Below the pieces are notes generated by a model. It was not told the origin of the DNA and searched no databases. It saw only the letters and a program-made list of their open reading frames with translations. The position numbers and the translations under genes are program-made. From Methylobacterium frigidaeris (lineage in GTDB: Bacteria > Pseudomonadota > Alphaproteobacteria > Rhizobiales > Beijerinckiaceae), in assembly GCF_022179185.1 (NCBI RefSeq), contig NZ_BPQJ01000060.1, positions 1 to 33,513 of the forward strand: a DNA stretch of 33,513 bases, written 5' to 3'. Within the stretch, counting starts at the first letter, position 1. Each line of letters opens with the position of its first letter. This document shows, in pieces, positions 21,234 through 29,875 of the stretch.

Positions 21234-21760
21234 TCAGAGCATGGCCATGCCGAGGGTGACCATCGCGAGGTAGTTGGTGGCGCGCTTCTCGTAGCGGGTG
21301 GCGATGCGGCGATACTGCTTGAGCCGGTTGATTAGCCGCTCGACCCTGTTGCGTTTCCGGTAGGCGGCCTTGTCGAAGTCGGGCTGACGCGGCTGATCCT
21401 TGCGGGTGGGAATCACCGGCTCGACCCGCCGCTGCTTGAGCCGGCAGCGGGCGGGTGGGCTGGAGTAGCCTCGGTCGCCCGCCGCCCGGCGCGGACGCAG
21501 GCGGGGACGGCCGCCGCACCGCGCCCTTGTCCATCAGCGCGTCCAGTGCAAACTGCTCGTGCCGCTCGCCAGCCGTCAGGACGGCCGCCATCGGCTTGCC
21601 CCCGCCCTCGGCGCGTAGGTGCAGCTTGGTCGAGAACCCGCCCTGGCTGCGCCCGAGTGCTTCGCCTACGCCCTCGACCGTTCCCTCACCCCCCGATGGC
21701 GCCAGACCGGCGGGCGCCGGCGGCGTGCTGGTGGGCGCGCACCACCGTCGCGTCCACGAA
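21234..21760 (-). pseudogene. IS5-family transposase, second ORF (orfB), frame broken
   Basis: The DDE continuation is split. One frame gives GRSQGGFSTKLHLRAEGGGK and PMAAVLTAGERHEQFALDAL; near 21450-21520 the homology moves to another frame that ends with AYRKRNRVERLINRLKQYRR and ATRYEKRATNYLAMVTLGMA, including the catalytic Glu of the R-N-R-V-E-R motif. A single programmed shift joins orfA to orfB in this group, so the second shift suggests this copy is inactive, unless it is a sequencing error in a G/C run. Confidence 0.7.
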
Positions 21761-22072
21761 GTGCAGGTCCCAGTCGAGGTCGCCGCGGGCATCCGCCTGC
21801 GCCTGCAGGCGCTGCAGCACCCGGTCGAACACGCCCGCCTTGCGCCAGCGGTAGAACCGGCTCGACACGGTCCCGACAGCTCCGTAGCGCGCCGGCAGGT
21901 CCTCCCAGGGCGCGCCAGTCCGCAGGATCCAGAGCATGCCATTGAGCACCTTGCGGTGATCCTCGGCGGGCCGGCCGGTGCGGGGCTTCTGCGGCGGCAG
22001 CAGCGGAGCGATCTGCTCCCACTGCGCGTCGGTCAGTTCAAAGCGTCGCATCCCGGTCACGTGGGGGCTCAT
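21686..22072 (-). CDS. IS5-family transposase, first ORF (orfA)
   Basis: This protein of about 128 aa starts at ATG 22072 (MSPHVTGMRRFELTDAQWEQ). It has the DUF4096-like N-terminal block of IS5/IS427 transposases (IAPLLPPQKPRTGRPAEDHR, MLWILRTGAPWEDLPARYG, TVSSRFYRWRKAGVFDRVL) and reaches the first catalytic Asp in LHFVDATVVRAHQHAAGARR. It ends soon after. In IS427-type elements the rest is made by ribosomal frameshifting into orfB; the overlap here (near 21690-21760) is GC-rich without an obvious A-rich slippery site. Confidence 0.8.
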   Translation of the reverse strand: MSPHVTGMRRFELTDAQWEQIAPLLPPQKPRTGRPAEDHRKVLNGMLWILRTGAPWEDLPARYGAVGTVSSRFYRWRKAGVFDRVLQRLQAQADARGDLDWDLHFVDATVVRAHQHAAGARRSGAIGG

Positions 22073-22738
22073 CCCGCCCGTGTGAACCCCTTTGCAGAGA
22101 CGCCCTAGAGCGCGTGGTCCTCTCGATCGAAGAGGTAGCGAACAGACCACTTTGGTCTGCACCTGGGCCGGTGGGCGAGAGCCGACGCACCACTTCGTGC
22201 GCCTGGTGCGTTGGACCGACCAGCTCTCCCGCGGCCCGGCGTTGCATTCGCGGATCAGGGACTTCGCGGTAAGCGGGTCAGCGTCCGCCCGCCATTGCGC
22301 GGACCTTGACGGCAGAAGGCTGGCTGAGCGCCGATGGCACGGGCTTCACGGCTGCGAAGGTGCGCGTGATCATGGTGTGGATGGGAGTGGCACCCGGCGG
22401 TTTGTCGCCCAGCCCCGAGATCGAGCAGCGCGAGGGCGAGGTAACGGTGACGGAGCTCGCCCATCGCCTCGATCGAGCGCTGTGGACCCTCTATGCGTGG
22501 ATCCGCTCCGGCTGATTACCAGTGCGCCAAGTCCAGACCTTGTACCGGGAGATCGTCCTGGTCCGGCTGGACGACGCAGAAAGGTTGATCGCGGCACGAA
22601 AGACCGCCGCAACACCACCCTCAGGCCTGGACCCCACCCTCACCGACACTTGATCGCTGATCCACCCGCATACGCACCGGGCGCGCGTCAGAGCCCTGAC
22701 GGGAACCCGATCTATGGGCTTATTCCGATGCCGTTAGC

Positions 22739-23028
22739 TCGACTTTGGCCGATTAGGTCGACGCGATTAGGACGCCGCCCTTGAGGAAGCGGCGTGAAAG
22801 GTCGACTTTTGGCGCGTCACCGCGCCACCTGCGATATGACGAAACGCCATCGGGAGCATTGGCAGGGCCGCTGCGGCCTGGATTGAGGCCGCCAAGCTTC
22901 GGAACGCGGGACGGAGGGCGCACCTGCGCTCTGGAGCAAGACCGTGAGCGGTCACCGAAAGCGACGCGTTCGCAGTCCGGCAAATCTGCCCGCACGCTCA
23001 CACGGGTCGGGCAATTGGCCAAAGTCGA
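22739..23028. repeat. Inverted-repeat-bounded unit of about 290 bp
   Basis: TCGACTTTGGCC (22739-22750) is the exact reverse complement of GGCCAAAGTCGA (23017-23028); pairing extends to 16 bp with one mismatch (22739-22754 and 23013-23028). The interior has no convincing ORF. It may be a miniature element; the right repeat ends two bases before the TTA flanking the next element. Confidence 0.5.
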
Positions 23029-23033
23029 AGTTA

Positions 23034-23332
23034 GACCCCGTTTCATAAGGCTCGCGCGAGTCGCCTGACGAGGATCATGGCGGCGGCAAGCACGAAGAAG
23101 GCGAGCGCGGACGGATACGTTGGCGAGCCGGAGCGGGTAGCAACGGTGCGAGCACAGCCCATTCGGCATCGCTGAGGCAGGTTGCATACGGCAGGGGGCG
23201 CGCGCAAGATCGGCGCGGGCGGCGGGCGTCCACATCAGGGCACTCGGGTAAGCGTCAGATACTTCCCTAACGCCCGCGACGCATGCCGCTCACCCAACGC
23301 CTAAGCTTCCAGACCCGTTCCGAAACGGGGTC
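23034..23332 (-). mobile_element. 299-bp internally deleted IS5-family (IS1031-like) element
   Basis: GACCCCGTTTC (23034-23044) and GAAACGGGGTC (23322-23332) are perfect terminal repeats, flanked by TTA on both sides (23031-23033, 23333-23335), matching the TNA duplications of IS1031-type elements. On the minus strand the N-terminus of an IS5 transposase (MWTPAARADLARA, then SDAEWAVLAPLLP in a shifted frame) is fused to its C-terminus (ALAFFVLAAAMILVRRLAR). Everything catalytic is deleted. Confidence 0.8.
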
Positions 23333-23592
23333 TTAGATACCCGAGCAATACCTACTGGTTAGATAAGCAGAACATTTATCAAGGCTGCTTTAGCGAAACC
23401 ACAAGTCCTTTGTCTAAACAATTTTGTCTTACGCTAGATTACAGCTTTCATTAGCCGACTCAATCGAACGACAACCGTTCGCTTGAATTTGACAGCGGCT
23501 AGCTTGCGGAGATATGACGATCGATATACCGTACGATAACCACGAAATCCAAAGGCGTGTAAGCGCATTCTGAGCAGCGAGTATCCCATCAT

Positions 23593-26500
23593 ATGGACCG
23601 AAGCAAAACGCCAATAAGCGCCGCACATCTCGCTGAATATGAGCAAGATTTTTTTGTCACTCTGAGTTCAAAAGGCGCAGTAGCTACGGTGGCAAAGACT
23701 ATGACCGCCGTGCGCTCTGCTTCCGACTGGGAGGGGTTGGCGACTGACTCATCCATTCCAGATAGCGCACTTCAATTATTTGATAAAGATTTTTATACTC
23801 GTCAATATACAGACATGGCTGGAAAGAATATAGATCCATTGGATCATTTTTTCAAGTATGGTTATCGAGAAGGTAGAAAGCCTAACTTCTACTTCGACAC
23901 AGAATGGTATCTAAATTGTAACCATGATGTTGCGGAACTCGGACTGAACCCACTGATACACTATTCCATGTACGGTGAACAGGAAGGAAGAAAGCCGAGT
24001 ATTATCTTTGACCCAGTGTGGTACAAGGAACGGCATAAACTTACTAACGAGCAAGGAGCGCTTGCTCACTATTTACAGCGACGAAGCTCAGGTAGTGTCA
24101 GTCCCGTTCCTGAGTTTGACATGGAGTTCTACCTCGACCGTAATCAGGATATCGTAACTGCAGGAATTGATCCTGTTGAGCATTATATATCATATGGATA
24201 TCGCGAAGGAAGAAATCCATCTGAAAAGTTCAATACCGATTATTATGTTCGAAGGTACCTTGGCGGACACCTCGACGAATGCCCTTTATTGCATTATCTA
24301 AAGCATAGAGACGATCCTGGTGTTCATCCTGGACCAAACGAAGATGATCTCACGACTACTAGCGAGGTGAAGAAGTTTGCCAAACCTTCTTCAATGTTTG
24401 AGCACTTTATTCCTCGAACGTCACTAAGCACGCCACGAGCAAAGGTGCTCGCCTATTATCTGCCTCAATTCCATAGCTTTCCAGAAAACGATGAGTGGTG
24501 GGGGGCAGGCTTCACCGAGTGGACAAATCTACCGCGAGGCCTCCCGCGTTTTCAGGGCCACTATCAGCCTAGAATCCCGAGAGATCTCGGTTTTTACAAC
24601 CTTTCAAATATCAATGACATTCGCCGCCAGGTCGAGATAGCGACAGCAGCAGGAATATTTGGATTCGTATTTTATTATTACTGGTTTAATACCAAAAGGT
24701 TGATGGCGGATCCGCTAGATCTCTTCTGCGCGGATGACAAGGTGGCAATGCCGTTTTGCCTTATGTGGGCGAACGAGAACTGGACGCGCAGATGGGATGG
24801 ATCTGAGAACGAGATCCTGATCGCTCAGAATTATCGTGATGAAGATGATCGGGCACTTTGCGCTGACTTTGTAAAATATTTCAGAAACAGCCGCTACATA
24901 CGGCTGCAATCTCGGCCACTCTTGATGGTTTATCGCCCTTCTGCCATTCCGAACACCAAAACAAAAATCGCACGGTTGCGCGAGATTTTTCGAAACGAGC
25001 ACAATGAAGATCCTATATTTATCTGTGCGCAAACGTTTGGAGCTATCGAACCTGAGCCATTTGGATTTGACGGAGCAATCGAGTTCCCACCGCACAAATT
25101 ATGTGTAAATTTGCAGCAAATAAACAAATCATTAAAAGTATTAGACTTCGATTTTAGTGCACAAGTCTATGATTATGAGGACGTGGCACAAGCATCGTTG
25201 CGTGCTGATATCCCTAGCTACCCACTGATTAAAAGCATTGTGCCGAGTTGGGACAATGACGCTCGACGGCAAGGCGCAGGCTTAGTAATAACAGGATCCA
25301 CTCCTGAGCGGTATGAGCGATGGTTATCAGCTATTATTGATCATGCCAGAGTTCATCCCTTTTTTGGAGAACCTATTGTATGTGTGAATGCTTGGAACGA
25401 GTGGTGCGAAGGGGCTTACCTTGAGCCCGATCTTCATTTTGGTAGCGCCTATTTGAATGCCACATCTCGAGCAGTATTTGGATACTCACGGATTGCCTAT
25501 CCAAAGCTGCTTCTGGTTGGTCATGACGCCTTCGAAGCCGGCGCCCAGCTTCTACTCCTCAACATAGGCCGTACTCTGCAGAGGAATTTTGGAGTTGAGG
25601 TGGAATTTCTGCTTCTTGGGGGCGGAAATCTGATTTCTGAATACAATACAGTGGCAAGAACCCATACTTGTTCTGATGTGCTAGGATTGCGAAAGTTCTT
25701 TGACGAAATCGCTTCCCGCGGTTTTTTACAAGCAATTGTGAATACCGCTGCGTCTGCTCACGTTCACCCAATCGCAGCTGCAGCTGGGATCCATTGTATC
25801 CAACTCATACACGAACTTCCGCGTATTCTGAAGGAGAGGCACCTGTCCAACGCCGTTCAGGTCGCCCTGGAACGCGCAGAGAAGGTCGTTTTCGCATCCG
25901 CCTACGTACAAGATCGCGTGTTGGAGCATGTTGAAGGAGGAAAACAGGCTGGAAAGTGTTTGATCCTGCCACAGGGGCTCTACGCTCACATTGAGCATAG
26001 CTCTAGCGGTGCCGAAGACGTCCGAAATGAGCTTAAAATTCGTCCAGGCGATAAGGTGGTTCTAGCGTCTGGCTACGCGGATCTCAGAAAAGGCATCGAT
26101 CTCTTCCTTCAGCTCTGGCGGATGTTTGCGAATGAGGAGACGCCTATTCACTTCGTCTGGGTTGGGAGGTTGGATCCTACACTAGAAAGTTGGTTAGGTA
26201 AAGAGATTCAGCGGGCTTCGCGCACGGGAACCTTCCATCTTACTGGCCATCGTTCAGACATACAAAATTTCTATTCCATTGCCGACTGCTTCGTACTCAC
26301 TTCTCGTGAAGATCCGTATCCCTCAGTCGTTCTAGAAGCATTGAGCGCGGGACTAGGTGTAATAGCATTCGAAGACGCAGGCGGAATCCCAAATCTACTC
26401 CAAGAAATGGAAGTAGGATCAACAGTTCCGTATGGCGACACACTCGCAATGGCGGAAGCTATACGTGCTTATCTGGACAAACCTGTGACTTTGGCCCAGC

Positions 26501-27456
26501 GGCTTGAACAAGGAAATTCAGCACAGCGCAGGTTCGATTTTGAAACATATGTAAGCAAATTATTGCGACTTACATGGTCCGATCTAAAGCTAGTATCTGT
26601 ATCCATACCTAATTTCAATTATTCGAACTTCCTAGATGAAAGACTTAGGTCTGTCTTCTCTCAAAGTTCGCCGGTTCGCGAGGTGATCGTTCTTGATGAT
26701 GCCTCGACCGATGACAGTCTACATAAAGTCACAGAAACCGCTCGTGCGCAAAATCGGAACATACGATTTATCGTTAATCACGTTAATTCCGGCTCGGTTT
26801 TCTCCCAATGGCGCCGAGCGGCTGAGGCAGCTGTTGCTGATTACATCTGGATCGCGGAAGCTGATGATACATGCGAGCCGACATTTCTAAGTCAATGTCT
26901 CAAATTGTTTGATGATTGCAGCGACGTTGCTTTTGTTTTCACGGACAGTAAAGCAATCGGAACGGACGGCTCGATGATATACGAAAGTTATAAGCCTTAT
27001 TACAAGGATGTTTGTGCTCTTGGTTTGGACAAAACCGCAGTTTTCAACGGTATTGATTTTGTATCTAACTTCTTGGCTGTGCGCAATGTTGTCTTGAATG
27101 CAAGCGGTGTCGTTTGGAGACGTGAAAGTCTCCTCCAAGCGATACACGCAACGGAACACCTGCTACCTAGATTGCGAGCCGCTGGCGATTGGTTGATCTA
27201 CCTTTCAGCACTCTCCAAAAGAGGTGCAAAAGTGGGGTACGAGGCCGCCATCTTAAACCATCATCGGCGCCACAAAGACAGTGTCACTCACCAACTTGAC
27301 GCCGCGGCCCATATTGCGGAAGTTGCGGAAGTTCATAATTTCGCTAATAGCATTTTTGAGCTTGATCGCAGCGTAAAAGAGCGTCAAAAGGCCTATCTGA
27401 CCGAGATCGAGGATTTATTCTCTTCGAGTCGGCTCACTGAAACCTTAAATGTCTGA
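23593..27456 (+). CDS. Giant multidomain glycan enzyme (repeats + WbsX/GH99-like + GT4 + GT2)
   Basis: This is a 1287-aa protein. Residues about 58-250 hold five tandem units (e.g. DTEWYLNCNHDVAELGLNPL, HYSMYGEQEGRKPS; DMEFYLDRNQDIVTAGIDPV, HYISYGYREGRNPS). Residues about 282-600 are a WbsX/GH99-like domain (VLAYYLPQFHSFPENDEWWG, GFTEWTNLPRG, FYYYWFNTKRLM, MWANENWTRRWDG, VNAWNEWCEGAYLEPD). Residues about 632-975 are a GT4 domain (VVLASGYADLRKGIDLFLQL, TSREDPYPSVVLEALSAG). Residues about 999-1240 are a GT2 domain (VSIPNFNYSNFLDERLRSVF, DDASTDDS, IWIAEADDTCEP as DXD region). It is probably cytoplasmic, adding at least two sugars to a growing O-antigen or capsule. WbsX domains are usually annotated in O-antigen loci with uncertain role. 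The start at ATG 23593 lacks a strong Shine-Dalgarno. It begins a co-directional cluster reaching 31970. Confidence 0.87.
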   Translation: MDRSKTPISAAHLAEYEQDFFVTLSSKGAVATVAKTMTAVRSASDWEGLATDSSIPDSALQLFDKDFYTRQYTDMAGKNIDPLDHFFKYGYREGRKPNFYFDTEWYLNCNHDVAELGLNPLIHYSMYGEQEGRKPSIIFDPVWYKERHKLTNEQGALAHYLQRRSSGSVSPVPEFDMEFYLDRNQDIVTAGIDPVEHYISYGYREGRNPSEKFNTDYYVRRYLGGHLDECPLLHYLKHRDDPGVHPGPNEDDLTTTSEVKKFAKPSSMFEHFIPRTSLSTPRAKVLAYYLPQFHSFPENDEWWGAGFTEWTNLPRGLPRFQGHYQPRIPRDLGFYNLSNINDIRRQVEIATAAGIFGFVFYYYWFNTKRLMADPLDLFCADDKVAMPFCLMWANENWTRRWDGSENEILIAQNYRDEDDRALCADFVKYFRNSRYIRLQSRPLLMVYRPSAIPNTKTKIARLREIFRNEHNEDPIFICAQTFGAIEPEPFGFDGAIEFPPHKLCVNLQQINKSLKVLDFDFSAQVYDYEDVAQASLRADIPSYPLIKSIVPSWDNDARRQGAGLVITGSTPERYERWLSAIIDHARVHPFFGEPIVCVNAWNEWCEGAYLEPDLHFGSAYLNATSRAVFGYSRIAYPKLLLVGHDAFEAGAQLLLLNIGRTLQRNFGVEVEFLLLGGGNLISEYNTVARTHTCSDVLGLRKFFDEIASRGFLQAIVNTAASAHVHPIAAAAGIHCIQLIHELPRILKERHLSNAVQVALERAEKVVFASAYVQDRVLEHVEGGKQAGKCLILPQGLYAHIEHSSSGAEDVRNELKIRPGDKVVLASGYADLRKGIDLFLQLWRMFANEETPIHFVWVGRLDPTLESWLGKEIQRASRTGTFHLTGHRSDIQNFYSIADCFVLTSREDPYPSVVLEALSAGLGVIAFEDAGGIPNLLQEMEVGSTVPYGDTLAMAEAIRAYLDKPVTLAQRLEQGNSAQRRFDFETYVSKLLRLTWSDLKLVSVSIPNFNYSNFLDERLRSVFSQSSPVREVIVLDDASTDDSLHKVTETARAQNRNIRFIVNHVNSGSVFSQWRRAAEAAVADYIWIAEADDTCEPTFLSQCLKLFDDCSDVAFVFTDSKAIGTDGSMIYESYKPYYKDVCALGLDKTAVFNGIDFVSNFLAVRNVVLNASGVVWRRESLLQAIHATEHLLPRLRAAGDWLIYLSALSKRGAKVGYEAAILNHHRRHKDSVTHQLDAAAHIAEVAEVHNFANSIFELDRSVKERQKAYLTEIEDLFSSSRLTETLNV

Positions 27457-27479
27457 TAAAGTCAGAGGGGAGATTTCAG

Positions 27480-27923
27480 ATGTATGTACCTCCATTCGAT
27501 GCGTTTGCCAAAAATCTAGGATTCACGAGAGAAGATTTGGATGATAATAATCAAGTGGTTGTTAGTGGCCGTGCTCTAAAGTTCTTACTTCAACTGGCAG
27601 TAGCAGTAAGCGATTTTGACGCAGAAGCTTATGCGGCACGAAATCCTGACATAGCTCAAGCACACGCGCAGGGCCGGATATCTGATCTTCGTGTACATTA
27701 TATACGCCATGGGTTCTTTGAGGGTCGAAGAGGCGGGGTTCCATCAGTCGATGAAGAGTGGTATGTTGCAGCGCATCTAGACGTTGCTCGTGCTATCGCT
27801 TCTGGCTCGATAACTTCTGCGGCTGAACATTTCGAGGTTGCCGGGGCTGCCGAGGGTCGGGCTCCGCGCCAAGAGTATTCGGTTGACACAGGGGAATGGC
27901 GCCGAGCTCTCGGAATAAGCTAA
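27480..27923 (+). CDS. Small stand-alone repeat protein, paralogue of the one at 16351
   Basis: This 147-aa protein starts at ATG 27480 with AGGGGAG eight bases upstream, 23 bases after the giant enzyme's stop, so the two are surely co-transcribed. The first 45 residues (AFAKNLGFTREDLDDNNQVV) are not recognised. Two repeat units follow: DFDAEAYAARNPDIAQAHAQ with HYIRHGFFEGRRGG, and VDEEWYVAAHLDVARAIASG with HFEVAGAAEGRAPRQ. The second is strikingly like the units of the protein at 16351 (VDExWYL...DV..AI.SG.I.SA..HF...G..EGR.P). No enzymatic motif, signal peptide or membrane span. Its coupling to a giant enzyme with the same repeats suggests a partner, adaptor or specificity role, but this is inference. 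Confidence 0.78.
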   Translation: MYVPPFDAFAKNLGFTREDLDDNNQVVVSGRALKFLLQLAVAVSDFDAEAYAARNPDIAQAHAQGRISDLRVHYIRHGFFEGRRGGVPSVDEEWYVAAHLDVARAIASGSITSAAEHFEVAGAAEGRAPRQEYSVDTGEWRRALGIS

Positions 27924-27972
27924 AGAGAGACAGAGTCGCCTGCGAGCGGCGCACATATTGAGGAGATACTGA

Positions 27973-29691
27973 ATGCCGTTGCCAGCGATGATGAGGGGTT
28001 GTGGCCCTTTTACATCAACAATTGCAATGGCATTCATAGCGGCGTTGACATTGTGGCCTCAGTCTGCGGCATTCGCTCAGCCTCAAACCGCACAACTGGC
28101 GGTTTGGAACCTTTACCGAAATCCAGCCGGTCTGCGTACGATTAATCGATGGCGACGCGCAGGGACCTACCGCTTCATTGCCGATGACGATGTGAGCGAA
28201 GGTCTCGAAGGTTGGACAAACGAAGGCACAGCGTTCGCCCTGGCTCGAACGGAAGTTGCAGGAACTCGGCTAGTCGGAAGTTACAAAGTTGGTTCTGGTA
28301 CGGCGGTTAATACGAAATCGTCCTTGCATCGTCATTACTCTGATGCAAATTTTTACTCACTAGGATTTATATTCGATCAAAATATGCCTGGTCTAGTCGA
28401 GTTACATTCTTGGATCGGTCCAAACGCGGAAAGCTTTTTAAGTATTTACAGAAATCAAGAAGGTCCTCACATCGAACGTTCGGGCTTTCGATACAACGGT
28501 GTGCTAGGTTATGCATTCGCCTCAGCTCGTCCTATTCGAGTAGGCGCTTACTATTTTGGTATGTATTCACCTGCGGCTTGGGAGCGAGGCCGTGGTCAAG
28601 TCGCGCAGCGCATCGCGGAGATGTATGGTAAGCGGCGAATGTCCGAGCAGTTTTGGTGGACAGGAGTTCGTGACCTACAGGAGGGTACGGCGCCCGATAA
28701 TGTTGCTGCCTCGAATGGAGGTCGCGACTGGTCTTATCTGAAACCTGCAATTGGCTGGTATGATCAGAGTGATAGACTCGTAATAGAGCGACACGTGCGG
28801 CAAGCTGTCGCCAACGGAGTAAGCTTTTTTAATTTCTATTGGTATTGGAGCACTGGTGATCAATCCGAGGGCGCAAACGACGGATTGGACAGTTTTCTAT
28901 CGGCAAAAAACAATAGTCTTATGGATTTTGCTATTTCAGTGTGTGAACACGGATGGCATCTCCGAATGTCGGAAGCAGATTTTCCTTTAGTAGCTCAACT
29001 ACTTATCGCAAAATATTTGTCTCGTTCAAATTATCTTCGGACGTCAGACGGAAGGCCTATAATTGAAATTTGTGATTCTTCAGGCATTGTGGCTTCGGAT
29101 TTTCCTGTAAAAAACCCGGATATTGAGTTGCTTCGGAGGTTTATTTCGTACTTGAGAGCTGCAGCAGCTAAAGCTGTTCCCTCGCAAAAGTTAGTTATAC
29201 TAAGTAGATTTGATGCGCCGAACCCCGGAAGGGAGGACCGAACAATTTTTGACGGCGCAACTTGCGTTGCACCTGTGCTCGATAAGGCGAATACGTTGGC
29301 GAATTACTATGCTAGCGTTGACTGGATGACGTCTATTTCACAGGTTCGGCCCTTTATGCCGTGCTTTAATCTGAGAATGGATGAAAGGCCAAGAATTGGC
29401 ATTATGAAAAGCGCAGACAAGGCTTTTTTCTTCAGTGATGATATTAACGTTGACAAGGTTAAAGCTGGGCTTGGCCGCGTTCGTAGCTTTATATCATCTA
29501 ATCGCAATCACGAGCTTAGTCGTTTCCTCAACATCTACGCGTGGAACGAGTGGCACGAAGGCGGTATCTTGGAGCCAAACGCCAGAGATGGTGCGATCAT
29601 CCTTGAAACCATCCCAGCTACATTCGGCATCCCGTACCTAACCGGATTATGTGCCCAAGATGACCATTGCGGGACTCGAGTCGGCCGATGA
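27973..29691 (+). CDS. Secreted WbsX/GH99-like protein
   Basis: This 572-aa protein starts at ATG 27973 with AGGAG seven bases upstream. The first 35 residues form a Sec signal peptide (hydrophobic STIAMAFIAALTLWP, then QSAAFA, probable cleavage before QPQTAQ). Residues about 35-185 could be a beta-rich accessory domain. From about 187 a GH99-like fold is suggested: RVGAYYFGMYSPAAWERG, IGWYDQSDRLVIERHVRQAV, GVSFFNFYWYWSTGDQS, and near the C-terminus NIYAWNEWHEGGILEPNARD. That last block parallels VNAWNEWCEGAYLEPD in the giant enzyme, so a cytoplasmic and an exported version of the same fold are encoded five kilobases apart. GH99 enzymes act on mannose-type linkages with retaining chemistry; activity here is untested. 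It might trim or remodel the exported glycan in the periplasm. Confidence 0.75.
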   Translation: MPLPAMMRGCGPFTSTIAMAFIAALTLWPQSAAFAQPQTAQLAVWNLYRNPAGLRTINRWRRAGTYRFIADDDVSEGLEGWTNEGTAFALARTEVAGTRLVGSYKVGSGTAVNTKSSLHRHYSDANFYSLGFIFDQNMPGLVELHSWIGPNAESFLSIYRNQEGPHIERSGFRYNGVLGYAFASARPIRVGAYYFGMYSPAAWERGRGQVAQRIAEMYGKRRMSEQFWWTGVRDLQEGTAPDNVAASNGGRDWSYLKPAIGWYDQSDRLVIERHVRQAVANGVSFFNFYWYWSTGDQSEGANDGLDSFLSAKNNSLMDFAISVCEHGWHLRMSEADFPLVAQLLIAKYLSRSNYLRTSDGRPIIEICDSSGIVASDFPVKNPDIELLRRFISYLRAAAAKAVPSQKLVILSRFDAPNPGREDRTIFDGATCVAPVLDKANTLANYYASVDWMTSISQVRPFMPCFNLRMDERPRIGIMKSADKAFFFSDDINVDKVKAGLGRVRSFISSNRNHELSRFLNIYAWNEWHEGGILEPNARDGAIILETIPATFGIPYLTGLCAQDDHCGTRVGR

Positions 29692-29875
29692 CGAATATTC
29701 AAAGCTTGCCAAACTCAAAAAACGAGGTTTCTGTTCGGTATGCTATGAGCGGTTGTGCCAACTCGGCAAATTTGCTCATAGCACGGCGAACCCAACGAGC
29801 ACGCTTTCGACGGACAATTTCCTGGTTACGACCCAATAAATCGGCCGCGTTCCAGGCATATGTTAGAGAGTAAAA

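Larger units (their letters stand above)
21210..22104 (-). mobile_element. IS5-family (IS427-like) insertion sequence, about 0.9 kb
   Basis: The terminal repeats are perfect for at least 14 bp: GGCGTCTCTGCAAA (21210-21223) and TTTGCAGAGACGCC (22091-22104). Both sides are flanked by CTAG (21206-21209 and 22105-22108); removing the element with one CTAG restores the recombinase frame, supporting a 4-bp duplication, although a 2-bp TA duplication with one more IR base each side cannot be excluded. The transposase lies on the minus strand in two overlapping frames plus a third. Confidence 0.88.
21095..22652 (+). pseudogene. Serine recombinase C-terminal remnant, interrupted by an IS5-family element
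   Basis: Left of the insertion the frame reads FEREAIHQLAEDIPAIWRAP, then TPAERKEIARLMLG. Right of it, removing 21210-22104 plus one CTAG gives RLMLERVVLSIEE without a break. Beyond a frame change come TWAGGREPTHHFVRLVR, the DNA-binding zinc-ribbon-like region of large serine recombinases, and TAEGWLSADGTGFTAAKVRV and VTELAHRLDRALWTLYAWIR near the C-terminus, ending after about 22650 with LYREIVLVRLDDAERLIAA. The catalytic resolvase domain is absent. Several frameshifts and a stop after WIRSG are present, so it is non-functional. The family is inferred from the order of C-terminal motifs. Confidence 0.7.

Noticed and set aside
22092..22784. 230-aa plus-strand ORF
   Set aside because: Only short stretches match the recombinase zinc-ribbon region; the rest is an out-of-frame reading of the recombinase remnant, not an independent gene.
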